Source of the DNA: Putridiphycobacter sp965230485
GTDB taxonomy: Bacteria > Bacteroidota > Bacteroidia > Flavobacteriales_D > Crocinitomicaceae
Assembly: GCA_965230485.1 (NCBI GenBank)
Contig: CBDDLA010000001.1
Span: 310,001-374,000 of the forward strand
Direction: 5' to 3'
Length of the DNA: 64,000 nt
Positions 1 to 7,618 of the stretch are shown here, in pieces. How positions within the stretch are numbered: the stretch's first letter is position 1; every line of letters begins with the position of its first letter. Made by a program: the position numbers and the translations under genes. A model generated the notes under the pieces. The model was given only the letters and a program-made list of their open reading frames with translations. It was not told the origin of the DNA and did not search any database.

Positions 1-3
1 AAT

Positions 4-483
4 ATGAATCAAATAGATGGTATGTATTATCATTTTGATAATGATAAAATGATTCTAGTGAATTCAATTGATTGGTTGAATAAAATTAAAAATGAAGAAA
101 CTAAATCAATTAAAAATGAAAGGCTAGTCTCAGGTGGATTGTCCATATACTCCAACCCTCAATTAAACGAGGAGCTTGATTTAGATTTAGAAGAACTCGA
201 AATGATTCAAAAAGATGTTGTAGACCTAGTAGTCAAAGTAGCTGATAAAGGGGCACACTTAACCATTAAATTCAAAGATGCTAATAAAAACGCACTCAGA
301 ATTATATTAGAAAGGATAGTTGAAGCATTTGAAAATCAGGAAAAATCTTCAAACTATGACATGGAATCTATTTTAAATGAGGAATTGATTGAAGAGATAG
401 AATCTGATGTAGAGGAATCAATGCAAGAATTGATCAATAGTAAGGAAATGAAAGACCTCAAGAAAGTAATTGAAGAGCTCTAG
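4..483 (+). CDS. Acidic protein of unknown function
   Basis: A 159-residue protein that I do not recognise. It is rich in Glu, Asp and Lys, with no signal peptide or membrane segment, so it is probably cytoplasmic. The second half (from about residue 95) is predicted helical, with a Glu-rich stretch around residues 120-145 and a charged C-terminus. The start is the ATG four bases into the window, so an earlier in-frame start outside the window cannot be excluded. It is convergent with the next gene. No function is inferred. Confidence 0.6.
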   Translation: MNQIDGMYYHFDNDKMILVNSIDWLNKIKNEETKSIKNERLVSGGLSIYSNPQLNEELDLDLEELEMIQKDVVDLVVKVADKGAHLTIKFKDANKNALRIILERIVEAFENQEKSSNYDMESILNEELIEEIESDVEESMQELINSKEMKDLKKVIEEL

Positions 484-506
484 TTATTAAAAAAAGAGGC
501 TTTGCT

Positions 507-914
507 TCAATTGCTTTTGACCCCGAAGATTTCGCCAAAATCTAGATTTTTATCTTCATTAAAATGATATACTTGATAGAAATCAGGTAAATCTTTTTCA
601 GTTTGATGCTTTACCTTTAAACCAATACAAGTCTCATTTGGTCCATTTTCCTCAAGTATTAAATTCGCTTCAAAGGTTAAGCCATATGCATGCATCCTAT
701 TTTCAGTCATTTCGGTTTCGCAATATTTGGCTAAAGAATCTAAAACCTCTCCAACCTGAGGCATTTTCTTAGGGTTATACTCAAACTCTAACGGGTGCAC
801 ATTACCAATTGTGTCAATATAAGCCCCAAAAGGATAGAATTCTTTAGTATCGATTAGCAGTTCTTGCGCATATTCAAATGAATGGTCAATCAATTTTTCT
901 ATCTCAGGATGCAT
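507..914 (-). CDS. Small conserved-type hypothetical protein
   Basis: A 135-residue soluble protein with no signal peptide. It begins with a helical segment (about residues 1-30), then a strand-rich part containing FGAYID and PLEFEY and a final acidic segment. The overall look (a helical start followed by a compact alpha/beta domain with a YPFGAYID-type strand) recalls small cytoplasmic proteins often found as unknowns or immunity-like proteins, but I cannot assign a family. It is divergent from the dehydrogenase gene; the spacer of about 100 bp carries that gene's promoter-like box. Confidence 0.6.
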   Translation of the reverse strand: MHPEIEKLIDHSFEYAQELLIDTKEFYPFGAYIDTIGNVHPLEFEYNPKKMPQVGEVLDSLAKYCETEMTENRMHAYGLTFEANLILEENGPNETCIGLKVKHQTEKDLPDFYQVYHFNEDKNLDFGEIFGVKSN

Positions 915-984
915 CTGTTGAAATTTTTTATCAAAACTAATGAAAACTAATAAAGCATTCCCTTTTTCACATTAAAATATGTTC

Positions 985-992
985 TAATTTTG
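985..992 (+). promoter_or_regulatory. Bacteroidota -7 promoter box
   Basis: TAATTTTG matches TAnnTTTG, the -7 element of the primary Bacteroidota sigma factor. It lies 18 bases before the ATG at 1011. A TTG-initiated reading frame beginning at 990 would start inside this box, which supports ATG 1011 as the true start. No convincing -33 TTG element was seen. Confidence 0.5.
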
Positions 993-1010
993 ACTGTTAA
1001 CAGATACATT

Positions 1011-3011
1011 ATGACAACAATCCAAAGTGAAACCATGATATTTGACAGAAAAGAGCTGACAGACAATGAATTATTAGATATATATACCGCTCTATTGAAG
1101 CCTAGGCTAATTGAAGAAAAAATGATGATTCTTTTGCGACAGGGTAAAATATCAAAATGGTTTTCTGGTTGGGGTCAGGAAGCCATTTCTGTTGGGTGTG
1201 CTTTGGGGCTGCAAAATGATGAATACATTTTACCAATGCACCGAAACTTAGGTGTATTTACGAGTCGAAATATTCCTTTACACCGTTTATTTGCTCAATT
1301 TCAAGGAAAAATGAAAGGTTTTACAAAAGGTAGGGACCGTTCATTTCATTTTGGTTCAAAAGATCATCATTTGGTTGGTATGATATCTCATCTCGGTCCT
1401 CAATTAGCTATTGGTGATGGAATTGCCTTAGCTAACAAACTAAGAAACGAGCCTAAGGTGACCATGGCGTTTACTGGAGATGGTGGGGCCAGTGAAGGAG
1501 ATTTTCATGAGGCATTAAATGTGGCGGCCGTATGGGACTTGCCAATTATTTTTGTGGTAGAAAATAATCAATGGGGACTTTCAACACCATCTAACGAGCA
1601 ATTTAGATGTAAAAGCTTTGTAGATAAGGGAATTGGTTACGGTATTGACGCTTTTCAAGTAGACGGCAATAATGTTTTGGAGGTATTTCATGCAATAAAA
1701 GACATCTCCGCATCCCTTAGAGAAAATCCACGTCCTTTTCTACTCGAATGCGTTAGTTTTAGAATGAGAGGTCATGAAGAAGCCTCTGGGACTAAGTATT
1801 ACCCAGAGGGGCTTCAGGATGAATGGGCCAAAAAAGACCCTGTGGATAACTTTACTGCTTTTTTAACTTGGCTAGGCGTATTGACAGAAGAAAAGGTGGA
1901 AACAATCACTAAGTCAATCCGTAATGAAATTCAAGACGAGTTGGAAATAGCATTTAATGAACCTAATGTAGAAGTATCTACTGCTACTGAATTAAATGAT
2001 GTTTATGCACCATATGAATTTATTAAAATTGATCCTGATCCATCATTAACATCCGAGAAAAGATTTATTGATGCTATTTCTGATGGCCTCAGACAAGCCA
2101 TGGAAAGGCATAACGAATTGGTAATAATGGGGCAGGATATTGCTGAATATGGCGGCGTATTTAAAATAACAGAAGGATTTGTAGAACAATTTGGCAAAGG
2201 AAGGGTAAGAAACACACCTATTTGCGAATCTGCTATTGTGGGGGCAGCACTTGGCCTATCTATTAAAGGCATGAAGGCTGTTATGGAGATGCAATTTGCA
2301 GATTTCGTGACTGTTGGTTTTAACCAAATTGTTAATAATTTGGCAAAATTACATTACCGTTGGGGTGAAAATGCCAACGTGGTGGTTAGAATGCCTACAG
2401 GCGCAGGAAGTGCTGCCGGTCCTTTTCATTCGCAAAGTAATGAGGCATGGTTTACCCATACACCTGGATTGAAAATTGTTTATCCTAGCTCACCCACAGA
2501 AGCAAAAGGCTTACTTGCGGCTGCTATTGAAGACCCCAATCCGGTCATGTTCTTTGAACATAAAGGATTATATAGAAGTATTAAAGAACAAGTACCAGAC
2601 GATTATTATACCATTGAAATAGGCAAGGCGAAAGTGGTGAAGGAAGGCTCGGATGCAACAGTTATTACTTATGGTATGGGTGTTCATTGGGCAAAAGAAA
2701 TTGTACTGAATAATCAACTTGATGTAGAGATTATTGATTTGAGAACTTTAATGCCATTGGATTTAGAAACCATTTATAAATCAATTAATAAAACAGGTCG
2801 AGTTATAGTTTTACATGAAGACTGTTTAACCGGTGGAATAGGAGGTGAACTGTCTGCATTAATCTCAGAAAACTGTTTTGAGAATTTGGATGCTCCAGTT
2901 ATGAGAGAAGGCAGTTTAGACACACCTGTCCCATTTGATGGTGACTTAGAGCTTAATTTCCTGCCAAAAGTCAGATTCGAAGAAAAACTAATGAAGTTGC
3001 TTGCTTACTAA
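1011..3011 (+). CDS. Fused alpha-beta E1 of 2-oxoisovalerate (branched-chain) dehydrogenase
   Basis: Thiamine-diphosphate E1 subunit of a 2-oxoacid dehydrogenase complex, oxidatively decarboxylating a 2-oxoacid and passing the acyl group to lipoyl-E2. The N-terminal half is the alpha subunit: GDGGASEGDFHEAL followed by VENNQWGLS is the GDG-to-NN cofactor motif. The C-terminal half is the beta subunit (GQDIAEYGGVF, ESAIVGAALGLS, MPTGAGSAAGPFHS, and the C-terminal HEDCLTGGIGGEL). Alpha and beta are separate in most bacteria; the fused form of about 670 residues is common in Bacteroidota and usually annotated as branched-chain type. The start was moved to ATG 1011 because the upstream TTG overlaps a promoter box. 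No E2 or E3 gene is adjacent. Substrate (branched-chain, pyruvate or other) cannot be settled from sequence. Confidence 0.92.
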   Translation: MTTIQSETMIFDRKELTDNELLDIYTALLKPRLIEEKMMILLRQGKISKWFSGWGQEAISVGCALGLQNDEYILPMHRNLGVFTSRNIPLHRLFAQFQGKMKGFTKGRDRSFHFGSKDHHLVGMISHLGPQLAIGDGIALANKLRNEPKVTMAFTGDGGASEGDFHEALNVAAVWDLPIIFVVENNQWGLSTPSNEQFRCKSFVDKGIGYGIDAFQVDGNNVLEVFHAIKDISASLRENPRPFLLECVSFRMRGHEEASGTKYYPEGLQDEWAKKDPVDNFTAFLTWLGVLTEEKVETITKSIRNEIQDELEIAFNEPNVEVSTATELNDVYAPYEFIKIDPDPSLTSEKRFIDAISDGLRQAMERHNELVIMGQDIAEYGGVFKITEGFVEQFGKGRVRNTPICESAIVGAALGLSIKGMKAVMEMQFADFVTVGFNQIVNNLAKLHYRWGENANVVVRMPTGAGSAAGPFHSQSNEAWFTHTPGLKIVYPSSPTEAKGLLAAAIEDPNPVMFFEHKGLYRSIKEQVPDDYYTIEIGKAKVVKEGSDATVITYGMGVHWAKEIVLNNQLDVEIIDLRTLMPLDLETIYKSINKTGRVIVLHEDCLTGGIGGELSALISENCFENLDAPVMREGSLDTPVPFDGDLELNFLPKVRFEEKLMKLLAY

Positions 3012-3236
3012 GCGAAAAGTTTGATCCCATTAATATCAGTTTTTAAGTTTTCAATCTAATCGGTATGCACGCTTTATTTCCGATTCAATTTGATTTTTAT
3101 ATCGTTTTAGGGTGAACTCAAAAATATAGTTAAAAAAGCCTAAATATCTTAGTCTACAATAGTGATTATTTAGGACTAAACGACTATCTTTAGGGCTGTC
3201 AAAAGAATTCACTAAAAAATAAAATAGATAATTACA

Positions 3237-4520
3237 ATGAGCGAAACGGCAAAAATTGAGTTTGGTGGTCAGAGTATAGACTTACCAGTAGTAACAGGAA
3301 CAGAAAATGAAAAAGGAATAGACATTTCATCCTTAAGGGGTGGGACTGGTCTGATTACCTTAGATCGTGGGTATAAAAATACGGGATCGTGTTCTAGTTC
3401 AATCACATTTTTGGACGGAGAAAAGGGCATCTTAAGATATAGAGGTTACTCTATTGAAAGTTTGGCAGAAGGTGCTGACTTTTTGGAGGTCGCTTATCTT
3501 TTAATTTTTGGTGAATTACCTAACAATGAACAATTAGCCAAATTTCACAGTGATATCAAGGAAAAGTCCCATGTTGATGAAGATGTAAAGAAAATTTTAG
3601 ATGGTTTTCCTAAATCTGCTCATCCAATGGGTGTTTTATCATCATTAACTAGCGCTTTAATTGCCTTTAATTCTTCATCAGTCAATGTTGAAAGTGAAGA
3701 TGACATGTATAATGCCATAGTGAAAATATTAGGTAAGTTTCCAGTTTTAGTGTCATGGGCTTTAAGAAAGAATATGGGATTACCATTAGACTATGGTGAT
3801 AATTCTTTAGGGTATGTTGAGAATATCTTAAAAATGATGTTCAAAAAACCAAATCAAGAGTATACTCCTAATAAAATTGTGGTTGACGCACTTGATAAAT
3901 TATTGATATTGCATGCCGATCATGAACAAAATTGTTCTACTTCAACAGTAAGACTTGTTGGATCATCACATGCAGGGTTGTTCGCATCCATTTCTGCTGG
4001 TATCTGTGCCTTGTGGGGACCATTACACGGTGGAGCCAATCAGGCGGTTATTGAAATGCTTGAAGCCATTAAAGAAGATGGTGGAGATACCAAAAAGTAC
4101 ATGGCCAAAGCGAAAGACAAGAACGATCCTTTCAGATTGATGGGATTTGGACATAGGGTATACAAGAATTTTGATCCAAGAGCCAAAATTATTAAAGTAG
4201 CTGCCGAAGAAGTGTTAAATGATTTAGGCATAGAAGATGAAATATTAGATATCGCTAAAGGCTTAGCAGAAGAGGCATTATCAGATCCATATTTTGTAGA
4301 TAGAAAGCTATATCCTAATGTTGATTTTTATTCAGGTATTATTTACCGTGCTTTAGGAATTCCTACTGAAATGTTTACCGTTATGTTTGCATTAGGACGT
4401 CTTCCAGGTTGGATTGCTCAATGGAGAGAAATGAGGTTGATGAAAGAACCAATTGGTAGACCTAGACAAATTTATACTGGTGATAATGATAGACCATTCA
4501 TTAGCATAGATAATAGGTAA
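3237..4520 (+). CDS. gltA: Citrate synthase
   Basis: Condenses acetyl-CoA and oxaloacetate into citrate, the entry reaction of the TCA cycle. The 427-residue length fits the type I, hexameric bacterial class. Visible signatures are HADHEQNCSTSTVRLVGSS (active-site His region), GPLHGGANQAV (second catalytic His), GFGHRVYKNFDPRAK (CoA/citrate-binding) and a conserved C-terminal LPGWIAQWREM. The N-terminal beta-rich domain (residues 1-60) is intact. The gene is preceded by a 225-bp spacer with a TATCTTTA box near 3184 that resembles a degenerate -7 element, and is followed by a clear hairpin terminator, so it is probably transcribed alone. Confidence 0.97.
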   Translation: MSETAKIEFGGQSIDLPVVTGTENEKGIDISSLRGGTGLITLDRGYKNTGSCSSSITFLDGEKGILRYRGYSIESLAEGADFLEVAYLLIFGELPNNEQLAKFHSDIKEKSHVDEDVKKILDGFPKSAHPMGVLSSLTSALIAFNSSSVNVESEDDMYNAIVKILGKFPVLVSWALRKNMGLPLDYGDNSLGYVENILKMMFKKPNQEYTPNKIVVDALDKLLILHADHEQNCSTSTVRLVGSSHAGLFASISAGICALWGPLHGGANQAVIEMLEAIKEDGGDTKKYMAKAKDKNDPFRLMGFGHRVYKNFDPRAKIIKVAAEEVLNDLGIEDEILDIAKGLAEEALSDPYFVDRKLYPNVDFYSGIIYRALGIPTEMFTVMFALGRLPGWIAQWREMRLMKEPIGRPRQIYTGDNDRPFISIDNR

Positions 4521-4540
4521 GATTAATATTAAAACAAAAA

Positions 4541-4566
4541 AGGGTTCTTTCGAGAATCCTTTTTTT
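4541..4566 (+). terminator. Rho-independent terminator of gltA
   Basis: AGGGTTCT, loop TTCG, AGAATCCT (8-bp stem with one G-U pair) followed by a run of T. It lies 20 bases after the citrate synthase stop codon and just before the next gene's start. Confidence 0.8.
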
Positions 4567-4583
4567 ATGCTGATACACTTTAA

Positions 4584-5444
4584 ATGAAATTCCTTTTATA
4601 CTTTTTATTAATCGTTAGCTCGGTGCAATGCACATCTGATTCTGCTGAGACAGCTCCTAGTTTAGTTGCTGATAATGGTAAAGCTGATATTTCTGAAAAA
4701 GCGCATAAGATTGTTTGGCACGGCTTATACAATTTTTCTACCAATGATCAAGAAAAATTAAAGACTTGGTTAAGAGAGATTACAAAAATAACAAGATTTA
4801 CTATCGGTGTCTATCAGTTTGATGTTCATTATTATTTACATCTATCTGATGGAAATGAACCAGTACCATATGCGCATACTTCAAGAAAAATAGGAAAGCA
4901 ATCGGTTCATTTTTATATTAATCCTGATTATGATTTAGAGGATTTTTTGAGTGATTGGACAGCGCAACATGAAATAAGTCATTTGTCCGCTCCTTTTGTT
5001 GGGAAGGCTAACATGTGGTTTTCGGAAGGTTATGCGACTTATCTGAGTCGAAAAATAATGATTAACCAGGGGTATTATACAAACGAATCGTTTGATTCTA
5101 TTTATTATAATAGAATTGGTAAGGATCAAAACTTAATGAGATATCCTGAAATGACAATGATAGAGCTTTGTGATGAGTTAAAGCGTAATTATAATTATTC
5201 TTCACTTTATTATGCTGGAAGCAGTTATTTTTATTTGGCAGACAAGAGTCTTCAAAAAGAATACGGTCTTACCCTGATGGATGTGGTAAAAATGTATCAA
5301 AACCAGAACAGATTAACTGATGATTCATTGTTGGATGTGATCGCATCTTTTGATGAAATAGTGGGGGATAATGTTTTCTCTAAATTACATTTTGATTACG
5401 CAAATTCTCCATCAAAATCAGTACTATCTTATTTCAGACAATAA
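4584..5444 (+). CDS. Gluzincin-like zinc metallopeptidase lipoprotein
   Basis: A 286-residue exported protein. The start MKFLLYFLLIVSSVQC has a hydrophobic core ending in a Cys lipobox, so it is probably a lipoprotein. The central QHEISHL is an HExxH zinc motif; 14 residues after it comes WFSEGYATYLS, which closely resembles the third-ligand segment of M1/M61-type peptidases (WxxEGxAxYL). It is therefore likely an active peptidase of the gluzincin type, acting in the periplasm or at the surface. The spacing between HExxH and the Glu is shorter than the classical M1 spacing of 18, so a distinct subfamily is possible. Substrate is unknown. Confidence 0.75.
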   Translation: MKFLLYFLLIVSSVQCTSDSAETAPSLVADNGKADISEKAHKIVWHGLYNFSTNDQEKLKTWLREITKITRFTIGVYQFDVHYYLHLSDGNEPVPYAHTSRKIGKQSVHFYINPDYDLEDFLSDWTAQHEISHLSAPFVGKANMWFSEGYATYLSRKIMINQGYYTNESFDSIYYNRIGKDQNLMRYPEMTMIELCDELKRNYNYSSLYYAGSSYFYLADKSLQKEYGLTLMDVVKMYQNQNRLTDDSLLDVIASFDEIVGDNVFSKLHFDYANSPSKSVLSYFRQ

Positions 5445-5446
5445 AA

Positions 5447-5473
5447 AAAGACCTTGCATAAGCAAGGTCTTTT
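5447..5473. terminator. Bidirectional hairpin terminator
   Basis: AAAGACCTTGC, loop ATAA, GCAAGGTCTTT: an 11-bp perfect stem flanked by A and T runs on both sides, placed between two convergent genes and able to serve both. Confidence 0.85.
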
Positions 5474-5492
5474 CCATTAATTATTATTTATG

Positions 5493-5990
5493 TTATTTAT
5501 CCAAAACAATCGTGTTTTTAACACCATCTTCGTTTAATATTAAACTTAATTGGCTAGTTGTTAATTCAGTAATAGAGAAAAAACTAAGCTTGTCGTCAAA
5601 ATCTTCATCTTCTGCTTCTTGAACAGAGGTTACAAACTCAGTTGTAGCGAATGTAATAAAAGTACCGTCCTCTGAAAGAACGTATTTACCAGCAATTCTA
5701 TAGTTTGAACCAGTAGAATCTGTAACTGCAATCTCCAAATCACATCCTTTTTCAAGCACTTCTTCAAAAATATCTTCGTCAGCAAATGAAATATCTTTAG
5801 GTTGTTTACATTTAGTAAATGTCATCTCATATCCTGCTCCGTCTTCAAGAAAATCGTTAGTTTCATCAAATGTTTCTTGAATATAGCTAGATGCTTTCCA
5901 CCTTCCATCTAAATCGTTAATTGCTTTTTGGTCCTTGTTACAAGAGATAAATACCAATCCAGTTAAAGCAATAAAAAGTAATTTTTTCAT
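5493..5990 (-). CDS. Lipocalin-like lipoprotein
   Basis: A 165-residue protein. MKKLLFIALTGLVFISC is a lipoprotein signal with Cys17. The mature part begins with a DLDGRWKASSY segment typical of lipocalin-like domains (G-x-W near the first strand), followed by alternating strands. Two Cys (in FTKCKQ and EKGCDLEI) could form a disulphide. Function of this very common Bacteroidota family is unknown. It has its own promoter-like box just upstream and shares a bidirectional terminator with the peptidase gene. Confidence 0.7.
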   Translation of the reverse strand: MKKLLFIALTGLVFISCNKDQKAINDLDGRWKASSYIQETFDETNDFLEDGAGYEMTFTKCKQPKDISFADEDIFEEVLEKGCDLEIAVTDSTGSNYRIAGKYVLSEDGTFITFATTEFVTSVQEAEDEDFDDKLSFFSITELTTSQLSLILNEDGVKNTIVLDK

Positions 5991-6011
5991 TTTTGATTTT
6001 TTTTAGTTAAA

Positions 6012-6019
6012 CAAATATA
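6012..6019 (-). promoter_or_regulatory. Bacteroidota -7 promoter box for the lipocalin-like gene
   Basis: On the minus strand TATATTTG matches TAnnTTTG, about 22 bases upstream of the ATG at 5990. Confidence 0.55.
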
Positions 6020-6102
6020 CTCAAATGTGTCGAAATTTGGTAATGTCTTTCTACCATTTAAGTCAATCATTACAGATATTTAACGTGAGATAAGCAAATT
6101 TG

Positions 6103-6567
6103 TTACTGTAACCGCTCATTATAATCAAATTGAAGATCTGGATGAAGTGTGCTGATGGCTTTTTGGGCCAATTCAAGTTGCTTTAAATAGATGTTTGTGA
6201 GCACAGTATTGTATTTAATGCTCGGGTCTAAGAGTAGCATTTCATCAGTGAAATGAAGTAATAATTCTGCTTCAGTATGCTTTATTTTTGAAAAACGGAT
6301 GTATTTTTTAGTCAATCTTAGAATTTTCCTGACTGATTTTTTGACGAAATAATATGAGTCATTATTAATCGCTTTAAATAATCGGGTGATTTCAAGTTTG
6401 ACCGTTTCAATAAATCGTTCCTCATTGTCCGACTCAAATAAAAGGTAAGTCAAATATTCTTTGTTCTCTTTTTTAAATTTGGCAAGTTTCAATGCAATAG
6501 CCTGAAGTTCTTCAGGTGTCTTTTGTTTTAAGTCCTTTTTTATGTCACTGATATTAGCTGTTTCCAT
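6103..6567 (-). CDS. Helical hypothetical protein (DUF6155-like)
   Basis: A 154-residue, Lys- and Glu-rich, almost entirely helical cytoplasmic protein. The opening ISDIKKDLKQKTPEELQAI followed by a helical-repeat region with KKYIRFSK resembles the DUF6155 family (small alpha-helical proteins starting with a KK-LK-L-EEL pattern); this is a pattern match only. Its start lies six bases beyond the GNAT gene's stop, so the two are co-transcribed with the acetyltransferase first. No function is inferred. Confidence 0.6.
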   Translation of the reverse strand: METANISDIKKDLKQKTPEELQAIALKLAKFKKENKEYLTYLLFESDNEERFIETVKLEITRLFKAINNDSYYFVKKSVRKILRLTKKYIRFSKIKHTEAELLLHFTDEMLLLDPSIKYNTVLTNIYLKQLELAQKAISTLHPDLQFDYNERLQ

Positions 6568-6573
6568 ATTGAT

Positions 6574-7059
6574 TTATAGCGTTTTCAGGAACCAAATATT
6601 GCATCCAAAATGGCCTGATTCTCCGAGTGGTTCATTCAATTGTGTAAATCCTAGTTTTTTGTAAAGTCCAATGGCTTCTTTGAATTCAGGTGTGCTTTCC
6701 AAGTATAGTTTGGAAAACCCGAGCTCAATGGCCTCATTTTTACATTTTTCGAATAGCGCTTTGCCTAAACCTTTACCTCTTCCTTCAGCCAATAAATAAA
6801 ATTTCACGACTTCAACACAATCTTCTGGCAGACCATTTGTTGGATATATGCCGCAGCATCCTAGTAATTTTTTATCTTTTTCAACTATAAATAAAGCAGA
6901 CCGGTCTGTTTTAAATAACTCACTTAGCTCATCAGTTGTGGGATCTGAATAAACCGTTCCTTTTTTAGGAGCACCGTACTCTATAAATACTTCTCTGATA
7001 ATTTTGGCAAGATCTTTATTATCACTTTGCTCTATCTTTCGAATATTAATTATACTCAT
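6574..7059 (-). CDS. GNAT-family N-acetyltransferase
   Basis: Transfers an acetyl group from acetyl-CoA to an unknown amine. The acetyl-CoA-binding motif A is EGRGKGLGKALFEKC (pattern Q/RxxGxG/A), preceded by a strand with EVVKFYL and followed by GFSKLYLES and the closing strand YKKLGF. The start MSIINIRKIEQ at 7059 is preferred: the upstream ATG at 7086 would lie before a TATATTTG promoter box (7069-7076). First gene of a two-gene unit with the helical protein downstream. Confidence 0.85.
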   Translation of the reverse strand: MSIINIRKIEQSDNKDLAKIIREVFIEYGAPKKGTVYSDPTTDELSELFKTDRSALFIVEKDKKLLGCCGIYPTNGLPEDCVEVVKFYLLAEGRGKGLGKALFEKCKNEAIELGFSKLYLESTPEFKEAIGLYKKLGFTQLNEPLGESGHFGCNIWFLKTL

Positions 7060-7068
7060 ATAGGAATA

Positions 7069-7076
7069 CAAATATA
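7069..7076 (-). promoter_or_regulatory. Bacteroidota -7 promoter box for the GNAT gene
   Basis: Minus-strand TATATTTG, ten bases before ATG 7059; it decides between two candidate starts. The implied 5' leader is very short. Confidence 0.55.
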
Positions 7077-7113
7077 CAAAGGACAAAGTTTTTTATGGCA
7101 AATAAATCTGATG

Positions 7114-7563
7114 CTATAGTGTTTCAACCCATTCATTGTAGGTAATAACACCAAGCTCTGGTTGACTCAATCCTTCAAGAATGCCTATGAACTCCAGTGA
7201 ATGCCCGTCTGGATCATTAAAATAAATAGAAATAGCAGGAATCCATGCAAAAACCATTGGTGTTTCACTACCATCATTAAAAAAATTTCGAGCAGTCATA
7301 CCTTTTGAATGTAAAAAGTTAACCGCTTCATTGAGTACAAAATCTGGTGTGGTCTCAAAAGCAAAATGATTTGGAAATACTTGTTCTTCAGGTTTTTCCC
7401 AAACACCTAACATGGCATATTTGGGTTTGTTGATCCAAAAGAAAGCAGCAGCCCTTTCTCGATCTACATAAGCTAATTCAAGACCCAAAATTTGAATGTA
7501 AAAATCAATTGACCTATCCAGATCAGAAACATGAAGATGGGTTTCAAAAAGTCCTTTAATCAT
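7114..7563 (-). CDS. VOC (glyoxalase/bleomycin-resistance fold) protein
   Basis: A 149-residue single-domain vicinal-oxygen-chelate protein. The first beta-alpha-beta-beta-beta module starts with ETHLHVSDLDRSIDFYIQILGLELAYVD (classic VOC opening) and the second ends with SIYFNDPDGHSLEFI, where DPDGHxxE supplies metal ligands (His and Glu). Family members are lyases, dioxygenases, or drug-binding proteins; the sequence does not show which. It stands alone between the GNAT gene and acs, all on the same strand. Confidence 0.85.
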   Translation of the reverse strand: MIKGLFETHLHVSDLDRSIDFYIQILGLELAYVDRERAAAFFWINKPKYAMLGVWEKPEEQVFPNHFAFETTPDFVLNEAVNFLHSKGMTARNFFNDGSETPMVFAWIPAISIYFNDPDGHSLEFIGILEGLSQPELGVITYNEWVETL

Positions 7564-7618
7564 GAATTAAAAGTAGCAAAAAATACGAGAAATAAAAGTT
7601 ATAATTAATAGTCAGTTA

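Noticed and set aside
2003..2272. Minus-strand frame inside the E1 dehydrogenase gene
   Set aside because: Overlaps conserved beta-subunit motifs on the other strand; no independent evidence.
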